Source: Desulfovibrionaceae bacterium UBA3823 (GTDB lineage Bacteria > Desulfobacterota > Desulfovibrionia > Desulfovibrionales > Desulfovibrionaceae). From it: 12,807 nucleotides of DNA. Both the position numbers and the translations under genes were made by a program. Below, piece after piece: positions 6,866-12,807 of the stretch (positions are counted from its first letter, which is position 1; each line of letters opens with the position of its first letter). Location: contig DFDR01000077.1 of NCBI GenBank assembly GCA_002369295.1, forward strand, positions 3,715 through 16,521, in the 5' to 3' direction. A model generated the notes under the pieces. It saw nothing but the letters and a program-made list of their open reading frames with translations, was not told the DNA's origin and did not search any database.

Positions 6866-8778
6866 CCGGCATTGCAGCCCTTGACGCGGCGAGCGCGCTT
6901 GCGCCCGAGGCGGCGGCCCAGGTCAGGGCCATGACCGCCAGCATGGCCTACCGCGGTCCCGACGGCGAGGGCGTGGAACTTCTGGGAAGCGTCTGCCTTG
7001 GCCACAGGCGCCTCTCCATCATCGACCTTGCCGGCGGCGCCCAGCCCATGCGGGACGCCTTGGGACAGCTTGCCATCGTCTTCAACGGCGAGATCTACAA
7101 CTTCAAGGACATCCGCCGCGAGCTCGAGGCCCAGGGCGCCCGCTTCCAGACCCGCTCCGACACCGAAGTGGTGCTCGAGGCCTACCGGGCCTGGGGCACG
7201 GACTGCCTTGCCCGCTTCGACGGCATGTTCGCCTTCGCCCTCTGGGACAGCCAGGCCAGGCGCCTCTTCTGCGCCCGCGACCGCTTCGGCAAGAAGCCCT
7301 TCTTCTACACCGTCCAGCAGGGGCGCTTCGTCTTCGCCTCGGAGCTCACCTGCCTCAAGCAGGTGCCGGGACTGGCCTTCACGCTCGATCCCCAGTCCCT
7401 CTCGCGCTACCTCGCCTACCAGTACGTGCCCTGCCCCGCCACCATGTTCCGGGAGGCCCGCCAGCTTCCGCCGGCCCACGCCCTGGTGCTCGAGGGCGGA
7501 AGACCCGCCGTCTTCCGCTGGTGGGACATGCCCCCAGCCTGCGACAGGGGGCCGGACGAGCGCGAGGCCATGCAGACCCTGCGCAGCCTCATGCAGAAGG
7601 CCGTGGCCAGGCGCATGGTGAGCGACGTGCCGCTCGGCGTCTTCCTCTCCGGCGGCATCGACTCCTCCATCGTGGCCGGCCTCATGGCCACCCAGTCGAC
7701 CAAGCCCATCGAAACCTTTTCCATAGGCTTTACCGAGGCGAGCTACGACGAGAGCGCCTACGCCCGCTGCGTGGCCGAGGCCTTCAAGACCCGCCACCAC
7801 GAACGCATCCTCTCGGCCGAGGCCTGCGCCGACATCCTGCCCGACGTGGCCGGCGCCATGGACGTCCCCATGGCCGACGCCTCCTGCGCCCCCACGTGGC
7901 TGCTCTCCAAGGCCACGCGGGAGCACGTCACCGTCGCCCTTGGCGGCGACGGCGCAGACGAGCTCTGGGCGGGCTACGAGCACTACATCGGCTTCGACAT
8001 CGCCGAGCGATACAACGCCCTGCCGGAATTCTTGCGCAAAGGCCTCCTCGAGCCCCTCTGCCGGCATCTGCCGGCCTCCTCCGGCTACGTCAACCCCAGG
8101 CTCGCAGCCGAAACCTTTCTCCGGGCAGCCGCCAGGCCCGCCTGGCAGCGCATCCAGTCCATGCTCACCGCCTTCACGCCGGACATGCAGGCCGAGATCC
8201 TGGCCTCGCCCGACATGGCCTTCCTCAAGGACGAAGCGCTCTTTGCGCCCACCTTCGCCGACTACAGCCACTGGCCCGACGCCAGCCCCCTGAAGCGCGC
8301 CTTCCACGTCTACGCGCGCGAATTCCTGCTGGACGACATCCTCGTGAAGGTGGACCGCTGCTCCATGCTCAACTCCCTCGAGGTGCGCGCGCCCTTCCTG
8401 GACCGCGACGTCGTGGACTTCGTCTGCCGGCTGCCGGTGCGCTGCAAGCTGCGGGGCTTCAAGCGCAAGTACCTGCTCAAGAAGGCCTTCGCCAGACTGC
8501 TGCCGAAGATGATCCTCAAGCGCAACAAGCGGGGCTTCCAGATCCCCGTGGCCCAGTGGCTCAGAGGCCGCATGCGGCCGCTCATGGAAGACCTGCTGGG
8601 CAAAGACGCCCTGCTTGCCGACGGCTTCTTTGCGCCGTCGGCCGTGCGCCGGCTCATGGACGACCATGTCGCCGGACGACGCGACCTGCGCGTGCCCCTG
8701 TGGACGCTCATGGTCTTCCAGCTCTGGTGGCGCGCCAACGGCACAGGCTCTTGCGGACGGCCCAAGGCCTCCAGCTAA
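6853..8778 (+). CDS. asnB: AsnB-type asparagine synthase / glutamine-dependent amidotransferase
   Basis: The 641-aa protein starts MCGIAGI, with Cys2 as the N-terminal nucleophile of class II glutaminase domains, followed by YRGPDGEG, HRRLSIID, FNGEIYNF and RSDTEVVLEAY. The synthetase half has the PP-loop SGGIDSS (266-272), which binds ATP and adenylates a carboxylate, and GGDGADE (364-370). Glutamine supplies ammonia through an internal tunnel (family knowledge). All key residues are present, so it should be active. The start overlaps glycosyltransferase 2 by 13 bp with GAGGTG just upstream, which indicates coupled translation. The length exceeds E. coli AsnB (about 554 aa) and resembles AsnB-like amidotransferases found in exopolysaccharide and natural-product clusters, so it may amidate a pathway product rather than aspartate. 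Last gene of the operon. Confidence 0.9.
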   Translation: MCGIAGIAALDAASALAPEAAAQVRAMTASMAYRGPDGEGVELLGSVCLGHRRLSIIDLAGGAQPMRDALGQLAIVFNGEIYNFKDIRRELEAQGARFQTRSDTEVVLEAYRAWGTDCLARFDGMFAFALWDSQARRLFCARDRFGKKPFFYTVQQGRFVFASELTCLKQVPGLAFTLDPQSLSRYLAYQYVPCPATMFREARQLPPAHALVLEGGRPAVFRWWDMPPACDRGPDEREAMQTLRSLMQKAVARRMVSDVPLGVFLSGGIDSSIVAGLMATQSTKPIETFSIGFTEASYDESAYARCVAEAFKTRHHERILSAEACADILPDVAGAMDVPMADASCAPTWLLSKATREHVTVALGGDGADELWAGYEHYIGFDIAERYNALPEFLRKGLLEPLCRHLPASSGYVNPRLAAETFLRAAARPAWQRIQSMLTAFTPDMQAEILASPDMAFLKDEALFAPTFADYSHWPDASPLKRAFHVYAREFLLDDILVKVDRCSMLNSLEVRAPFLDRDVVDFVCRLPVRCKLRGFKRKYLLKKAFARLLPKMILKRNKRGFQIPVAQWLRGRMRPLMEDLLGKDALLADGFFAPSAVRRLMDDHVAGRRDLRVPLWTLMVFQLWWRANGTGSCGRPKASS

Positions 8779-8789
8779 GGCGCCGGCCG

Positions 8790-8821
8790 CCCTTCCCTCT
8801 TCAGGGAAGGGTTCTTATATT
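8790..8821 (+). terminator. Rho-independent terminator of the biosynthetic operon
   Basis: A perfect 9-bp stem (CCCTTCCCT 8790-8798, AGGGAAGGG 8803-8811) with a 4-nt loop is followed by TTCTTATATT. It lies 12 bp after the asnB stop and separates the operon from htpX. Confidence 0.85.
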
Positions 8822-8877
8822 GGCGTCACAGGCGTCCGCGATCCCCGCGCCCCGCCTCAAGCCCTTCACGGCATACC

Positions 8878-8883
8878 AAGGAG
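8878..8883 (+). promoter_or_regulatory. Ribosome binding site of htpX
   Basis: AAGGAG lies 5 nt before the ATG at 8889 and fixes the start; the open frame extends upstream but is not coding there. Confidence 0.75.
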
Positions 8884-8888
8884 CCCCC

Positions 8889-9767
8889 ATGAACGGCCAT
8901 ACCAAGACCCTCCTGCTTCTGGCCTCCCTCTCTGGCCTCATTCTCCTCATCGGCGCCATGCTTGGCGGCCGCGGGGGCGTCATGATGGCCTTCCTCTTCG
9001 CCCTCGCCATGAACGTGGGCAGCTACTGGTTCTCCGACAAGATAGTGCTGCGCATGTACCATGCCCAGGATCTCTCGCCTTCCGAAGCGCCGCTCATCTA
9101 CCAGATCGTGGGCGAGCTCGCCCAGAACGCCGGCCTCCCCATGCCGCGCATCGTCCTCGTGCCCGAACAGTCGCCCAACGCCTTCGCCACGGGCCGCGAT
9201 CCCGAGCATGCCGTGGTGGCTGTGACCGAAGGCCTGCTCAACATCCTCAATCCCGACGAAGTCCGCGGCGTCCTCGGCCACGAAATGGCCCACGTGGCCC
9301 ACAGGGACATCCTCATCCAGACCATAGCGGGCGTCATGGCAACCACCATCACCTACCTCGCCTACTCCCTCCAGTTCGGCGCCATGTTCGGCGGACGCGG
9401 AGGCGACGGCGAACGCAGCAATCCCCTTGCCCTCATCGCCATGGCGATACTTGCGCCCATTGCGGCCTCCGTCATCCAGATGACCATCTCGCGCCAGCGC
9501 GAATACCTCGCCGACGAGTGGGGAGCCCAGTTTGCCCGCTCCCCGCAGTCGCTGGCCAACGCCCTGAAGAAGCTCGGCGCCTACTCCGGCCAGATTCCCA
9601 TGCAGTCCGGCAGCCAGGCCACGGCCAGCATGTTCATCGTCCAGCCGCTCTTCCCCGGACGGTCCATGGCCTCCCTGATGAGCACCCATCCCCCGCTGGA
9701 GGAGCGCATCGCCCGTCTCGAGCACATGCAGATGACCGGCCAGTACCCCACCGAGGGGACCCTCTAG
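8889..9767 (+). CDS. htpX: HtpX, membrane zinc metalloprotease
   Basis: HtpX is an inner-membrane M48 protease that degrades misfolded membrane proteins, acting alongside FtsH. The 292-aa product has the usual family length and layout: two N-terminal membrane helices (about 7-25 and 31-48), the zinc motif HEMAH at 131-135 within LGHEMAHVAHRD, two further hydrophobic segments (about 141-163 and 179-198) and the third zinc ligand Glu205 in SRQREYLADE. C-terminal THPPLEERIARLE is also typical. It follows a strong terminator, so it must have its own promoter; TATATT at 8816-8821 is a possible but weak -10 box lying inside the terminator tail. The lipoprotein gene begins 21 bp downstream and is probably cotranscribed. 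No part of the protein suggests a link with the preceding operon. Confidence 0.95.
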   Translation: MNGHTKTLLLLASLSGLILLIGAMLGGRGGVMMAFLFALAMNVGSYWFSDKIVLRMYHAQDLSPSEAPLIYQIVGELAQNAGLPMPRIVLVPEQSPNAFATGRDPEHAVVAVTEGLLNILNPDEVRGVLGHEMAHVAHRDILIQTIAGVMATTITYLAYSLQFGAMFGGRGGDGERSNPLALIAMAILAPIAASVIQMTISRQREYLADEWGAQFARSPQSLANALKKLGAYSGQIPMQSGSQATASMFIVQPLFPGRSMASLMSTHPPLEERIARLEHMQMTGQYPTEGTL

Positions 9768-9788
9768 GCCAGGCTGAGGAACACGCCC

Positions 9789-10247
9789 ATGCGAAAAATC
9801 CTTGCCGTCTGCCTGCTGGCTCTGGGCCTTGGCGCCTGCGCGCCGGCAAAGCAGCCCCAGCTCATCGAGCCAGCCCAGCCCGAACAGACCTACCCGGGCC
9901 CTGAGGAGCCCTGCGACAAGGTCTATGCCATCGCGCCCGGCAGCTTCATCATGGAACTGACGCCGGACCCCGAATACGAAGTCGTGCTCGAACCCTCCGT
10001 TGCCGAGTTCAGGATCTTCTGCACGCCTGAGGCCGCCCGCGCCTACATCAACAAGGGCATGGCCAGCGGCGCCCTGCAGAAGGGCGACTGGAGGATCTAC
10101 CAGGTCCAGGGCAGCTACAGCGAGATTGGCAAGGCCAAGGCGCCGGGCGAGTACATCCTCGCCAAGCAGACCACTCTGGTGGACTGGGTGCGCGAGGAAC
10201 CGCAGACCAGTTCCAAGGGCAGGCGGGCCAGCAAGGCAAAACCTTAG
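9789..10247 (+). CDS. Small lipoprotein of unknown function
   Basis: The 152-aa product has a lipoprotein signal peptide: MRKILAVCLLALGLGACAP, basic N-terminus, hydrophobic stretch and lipobox LGAC with lipidated Cys17. The mature part begins with a Pro/Gln/Glu-rich stretch, then a region with two cysteines (in EEPCDKVYAI and FRIFCTPEAA) that could form a disulfide in the periplasm, and a Lys/Arg-rich tail. I do not recognise the family. GAGGA 8 nt upstream supports the start. It lies 21 bp after htpX and probably shares its transcript. Its last 24 codons (including stop) are echoed exactly 126 bp downstream in the same frame; see the entry at 10302. The stop is TAG. Confidence 0.8.
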   Translation: MRKILAVCLLALGLGACAPAKQPQLIEPAQPEQTYPGPEEPCDKVYAIAPGSFIMELTPDPEYEVVLEPSVAEFRIFCTPEAARAYINKGMASGALQKGDWRIYQVQGSYSEIGKAKAPGEYILAKQTTLVDWVREEPQTSSKGRRASKAKP

Positions 10248-10273
10248 CTGAGAACATCTGCCAGCATAAACGC

Positions 10274-10302
10274 GCCCCATAGCGTCGACAACGCTATGGG
10301 GC
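10274..10302. repeat. Perfect 12-bp hairpin between the two lipoprotein tails
   Basis: GCCCCATAGCGT (10274-10285) and ACGCTATGGGGC (10291-10302) form a perfect 12-bp stem with a 5-nt loop. No T-tract follows on either strand, so it is not a classic intrinsic terminator, though it could still aid termination or RNA stability. Its right arm touches the first base of the second tail copy, which suggests an insertion or recombination scar (inference). Confidence 0.65.
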
Positions 10303-10373
10303 TGGTGGACTGGGTGCACGAAGCGCCCTGGCCGAAGGCCAGATCCAAGCCCAAGGGCAAGGCTGGCAGATAG
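10302..10373 (+). pseudogene. Duplicated 3' end of the lipoprotein gene
   Basis: CTGGTGGACTGGGTGC at 10302-10317 repeats 10176-10191 exactly, 126 bp apart. Both copies read in the same frame for exactly 24 codons to a TAG stop. The first tail begins LVDWVREEPQ and the second LVDWVHEAPW; the E and P codons in the shared part differ synonymously, and both tails end Lys/Arg-rich. No stop lies between the first TAG (10245-10247) and this copy, so the frame stays open through the hairpin. An ATG at 10296 would give a 25-residue peptide but has no good ribosome site. Best read as a tail displaced by a 126-bp insertion or tandem duplication. Confidence 0.7.
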
Positions 10374-10642
10374 CGATGCAGGGGCACGCTGCGCGTGGCA
10401 GGTGTCCCAGCTCCTTTGCTTCCTTTGGCACATCGACGGCTTTGCAGCGCGGCCATGCCTGGCATGACAGCATCTGGCCTGCCGTCCAGCCCCTCTGCGC
10501 AGAGCTTACCCCTCTCGTCAGGCACGCCTCGACGCACATGCACGAATCCGAGGCACCTGCACAAATCCGATGCCGGCGGAACCTGCCGTGCCTCCGTGCG
10601 TGCCGGAAGGCGCTCAGCACAGGGCGTTCGCGCATGCCGTCA
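10374..10642. other. Non-coding stretch between lipoprotein tail and HipA-like gene
   Basis: These 269 bp contain no reading frame that resembles a protein. The only structure seen is an imperfect 19-bp tandem repeat, TGCACGAATCCGAGGC (10539-10554) and TGCACAAATCCGATGC (10558-10573), 14 of 16 bases matching. It is the downstream flank of the leftward kinase gene, and no T-rich terminator hairpin was found. Confidence 0.4.
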
Positions 10643-11770
10643 TTACCAGGGAGACGGACCGCACATAGGCGGCATGGGCGGATCAAGCAAGCGCAGCGCC
10701 TCTTTTGCCCCTCTATGAACATAGTCCTGCATCCGCTCAATGGCTTGCTCTGAAACGGGAATGTCGGCATGCCGCTTGAATGCCAGATGCGATGCCGTCT
10801 CAAGCATGCGCTCGTGCCGTGGACGAACAAAAATCTCAAGCTGCCTTTCGCGACTAAAGCTACGACAAGATTCGTCTTGTGCAAAAGAAAAGCCGTGATC
10901 GAATAAGGGCGCTGGCCTAAGAACTTCGCCCGTATTATTGTCAAAGAGCATGCCGAAATTTCCAAGATGCCGATCAGAATTACCTATCAAGGCATCAAAA
11001 ACCATCATGTCCTCATAGAACTCCACACCCATTGCTTGAGCAAAGGCCACATGCGTTTCCGTCATGCTGAGGGCGTCTACCAGTCCATTCCAGGCGCCAT
11101 GGGACAGCAGGAAGGCCCCTGCTGGCATAAAGCCGGTCCTTATGTCCGTGAAGGCTTTGCATTCGCACACAGGAGAAAGGATGTCCCCATGCAAGGGACG
11201 CAGGACATAGGCCACAGCTTCCAGCCCCATGGCCTCCGCAGCCTGCCAGGCAAACCATTCCATGACTGTTTGGCAGAGACCATCCTGATCAGGCGCATCT
11301 TTCTTGGCTAAAAAAATTTCATTTCCACGTTTGAACCAATGTTTTGCCATATCGCCTCCAGTGGAGAATTCTGGAGATCTCGATACTTCAGAGAGCATAG
11401 GTATTGGTTCTTCAGAAAAAACTGCCTTAGCAATATCAGGATCAAGCTTGTTTTCATAAAAATTGACGTCTCTCCAATTGTGAGAGCCATCGCTAATCCA
11501 CCAAACATCATTGAGAGAAAGTCCTAGCGTCACACCCAGAATGCCAAGAGGACCTTCGCTCCTGTGTTTTACCTTATTCAATATTTTCCTGCCAAGAGGC
11601 GAAACTCGCGAGTTCAGCCATGCAGCAAGCTGTCTTGGCCCTGCCTGCAGACTAAGAAGCGGAGGAAAAAGCCTGCTATTTTCTTCATAGGCACGTATGA
11701 CCTTCATGCTATCTGGATAAAATTCCAGCAGTTTTTTTTCTGCTGACATAATGAAGAAGGTCTGAGACAT
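10643..11770 (-). CDS. Orphan HipA-like Ser/Thr protein kinase
   Basis: The 375-aa protein carries the HipA-type kinase signature: catalytic loop GNSDRHLGNFG with Asp266, and the metal-binding DHG of PLFDHGFSF with Asp291. Upstream, SPEFSTGG..KHWFKRGNEIFLAKK (about 131-156) resembles the nucleotide-binding entry of a HipA-like family that also shows LSLNDVWWI and W-x-DVNFY near 84-103, as here. The HipA N-terminal subdomain is not recognisable and no HipB-like DNA-binding partner lies beside it, so this is not a standard hipBA toxin-antitoxin pair. The gene is markedly AT-rich (11401-11460 is 33% G+C), in contrast to its neighbours, which indicates acquisition by transfer. It sits between lipoprotein and argJ genes. 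ATG 11770 is used; ATG 11749 is an alternative and neither has a strong ribosome site. Target unknown. Confidence 0.78.
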   Translation of the reverse strand: MSQTFFIMSAEKKLLEFYPDSMKVIRAYEENSRLFPPLLSLQAGPRQLAAWLNSRVSPLGRKILNKVKHRSEGPLGILGVTLGLSLNDVWWISDGSHNWRDVNFYENKLDPDIAKAVFSEEPIPMLSEVSRSPEFSTGGDMAKHWFKRGNEIFLAKKDAPDQDGLCQTVMEWFAWQAAEAMGLEAVAYVLRPLHGDILSPVCECKAFTDIRTGFMPAGAFLLSHGAWNGLVDALSMTETHVAFAQAMGVEFYEDMMVFDALIGNSDRHLGNFGMLFDNNTGEVLRPAPLFDHGFSFAQDESCRSFSRERQLEIFVRPRHERMLETASHLAFKRHADIPVSEQAIERMQDYVHRGAKEALRLLDPPMPPMCGPSPW

Positions 11771-11861
11771 GATGCGCCCCCGTCTTCCAGCTGACAGCGT
11801 GCTGACTCGCCGTGGCCTTGGCCCCTCAATGGAGCAGCCGCCCTTGTCTGGCGTTCCTCTG

Positions 11862-11917
11862 CGGCAAGGCCCCGGACTGCCCTCATCAGGAGCGCCGCGA
11901 GCGAGGGGGCCTTGCCG
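11862..11917. repeat. 12-bp inverted repeat downstream of argJ
   Basis: CGGCAAGGCCCC (11862-11873) is the exact reverse complement of GGGGCCTTGCCG (11906-11917), separated by 32 bp, just after the argJ stop. It could form a long-looped hairpin that ends argJ transcription, but no T-tract follows on the minus strand. It could also mark the edge of the acquired kinase segment. Confidence 0.5.
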
Positions 11918-11929
11918 TGCAATGCCGCG

Positions 11930-12807
11930 CTACGAGCGGTAGTCCGAGTTGAGCTTGACGTAGCCTATGCTCAGGTCGGAGGCTTCCAGGGTGTAGCTGC
12001 CCGGCCCCTTGCCGATGCAGATGTCCACGGGGATGTCGATTTCCTTGAGCGGAGCCTCAAGCTGGGCGTCGAAGTCGCCGTGCAGGGGCTGGCCTTCGCG
12101 GAAGAGCTCGATGCCGCACAGGGAGACGGAGACGGCCTCGGGCTTCATGTAGACGCCGGCACGGCCAATGGCGGCCACGATGCGGCCCCAGTTGGCGTCC
12201 ATGCCGAACATGGCGGTCTTGACGAGCTGGGAATGGCCGACGGTGCGGGCCACCTGCTCGGCGTCCTTGTCGGAGTCCGCGCCGGTGACGGTAATGTGCA
12301 TGACCTTGGTGGCGCCCTCGCCGTCCTTGACGAGCATGTGCGCGGTGACGCGCAGTATCTCGGTGAGCTCGCGCTCCAGCACCTGCATGTCCTCGGGCGA
12401 GAGGGCCACGCCCGATGCGCCGTTGGCAAGGCCGAGTATGGTGTCGTTGGTGGAGGTGTCGCCGTCGACGGAGACGCGGTTGAAGGTCTTGTTCACGCCG
12501 CGCACGAACATGGCCTGCCAGGTGTCTTTGTCGACGGCTGCGTCGGTGAGCACCACGCAGAGCATGGTCGCCATGTTGGGGCAGATCATGCCGGCGCCCT
12601 TGGCCATGGTGGTGAGGCGCACCTTCCCGCCTGTGAACTCGAGCTCCTTGAAGGCAAACTTGGGGAAGGCATCGGTGGTCATGAAGGCGCGCGTGAAGCC
12701 CTCGGCGTCGCGGGTGCCGAGGCTGGCGACGAGCTCGGGCACGGCCTTTTCCCACTTGTCCATCTTGAGCTGGTCGCCGATGACGCCCGTGGAGAGGGGC
12801 ATGACGG
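11930..12807 (-). CDS. argJ: ArgJ, glutamate N-acetyltransferase / ornithine acetyltransferase (5' end beyond window)
   Basis: ArgJ transfers acetyl from N-acetylornithine to glutamate and so recycles the acetyl group in arginine synthesis; bifunctional forms also use acetyl-CoA. The visible 292 codons cover about three quarters of the usual 390-400 residues; the start lies beyond the right edge, and the frame is still open at 12807. It shows PLSTGVIGD (an ArgJ N-terminal-half motif), then KGAGMICPNMATML, whose Thr is the self-cleavage site and nucleophile that makes the alpha and beta chains (ACC at 12568-12566). Next come SVDGDTSTNDT, DGEGATK, GRDPNWGRI-like GMDANWGRIVAAIGRAG and the C-terminal SDLSIGYVKLNSDYRS. 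The ATG at 12802 is internal. Cytoplasmic housekeeping enzyme. Confidence 0.95.
   Translation of the reverse strand, partial: VMPLSTGVIGDQLKMDKWEKAVPELVASLGTRDAEGFTRAFMTTDAFPKFAFKELEFTGGKVRLTTMAKGAGMICPNMATMLCVVLTDAAVDKDTWQAMFVRGVNKTFNRVSVDGDTSTNDTILGLANGASGVALSPEDMQVLERELTEILRVTAHMLVKDGEGATKVMHITVTGADSDKDAEQVARTVGHSQLVKTAMFGMDANWGRIVAAIGRAGVYMKPEAVSVSLCGIELFREGQPLHGDFDAQLEAPLKEIDIPVDICIGKGPGSYTLEASDLSIGYVKLNSDYRS

Noticed and set aside
10539..10573. Imperfect 19-bp tandem repeat as a CRISPR-like or attachment site
   Set aside because: Only two degenerate copies directly adjoining, with no spacers, no integrase gene and no tRNA end nearby.
10294..10965. Minus-strand frame of about 223 codons overlapping the kinase 3' end
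   Set aside because: It overlaps the well-supported kinase in another frame and its Cys/Arg-rich translation has no recognisable domain.
11704..11922. Small minus-strand frame overlapping the start of the HipA-like gene, as a possible antitoxin
   Set aside because: No helix-turn-helix or other antitoxin feature, Ala/Arg-rich translation, and its 3' end is out-of-frame kinase sequence.

Overview
The window is GC-rich chromosomal DNA (a sampled 60-base line at 8401-8460 is 72% G+C) from a Gram-negative bacterium. An HtpX membrane protease, a lipoprotein, an ArgJ ending in YVKLNSDYRS and the overall codon style suggest a sulfate-reducer-like deltaproteobacterium (Desulfovibrionaceae). That placement is an inference from protein style and was not searched.

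Layout. (1) 1-1284, minus strand, runs off the left edge: a polyketide-synthase type acyltransferase (AT) with all catalytic residues visible, followed by an Ala/Pro-rich linker that suggests more domains beyond the window. (2) 1285-1706: a 422-bp divergent control region with a good sigma70-like promoter for the AT gene, a 13-bp tandem repeat and an AT-rich inverted repeat. (3) 1707-8778, plus strand: five tightly packed genes that look like one operon: a PLP-dependent alpha-oxoamine synthase, a GT4 glycosyltransferase, a NodB-like polysaccharide deacetylase, a second GT4 glycosyltransferase and an AsnB-type glutamine amidotransferase. A strong intrinsic terminator follows at 8790-8821. (4) 8889-10247: htpX and a small lipoprotein gene. 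The 3' end of the lipoprotein gene is repeated, in frame, 126 bp downstream next to a perfect hairpin. (5) 10643-11770, minus strand: an orphan HipA-like kinase in distinctly AT-richer DNA, probably acquired. (6) 11930-12807, minus strand: the C-terminal three quarters of ArgJ (arginine biosynthesis).

How the genes may work together: the divergent AT/PKS and alpha-oxoamine synthase genes suggest that an acyl or polyketide chain is built and then condensed with an amino acid to give an alpha-amino ketone (a sphingoid-like or aminoketide product). The GT4-deacetylase-GT4-amidotransferase genes in the same operon could glycosylate it, remove an acetyl group from a sugar and amidate the product. 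This glycosylated aminolipid hypothesis is the most interesting idea in the window. The main alternative is that the two GT4s, the deacetylase and the AsnB protein belong to an exopolysaccharide pathway. htpX, the lipoprotein and argJ look like ordinary housekeeping neighbours.
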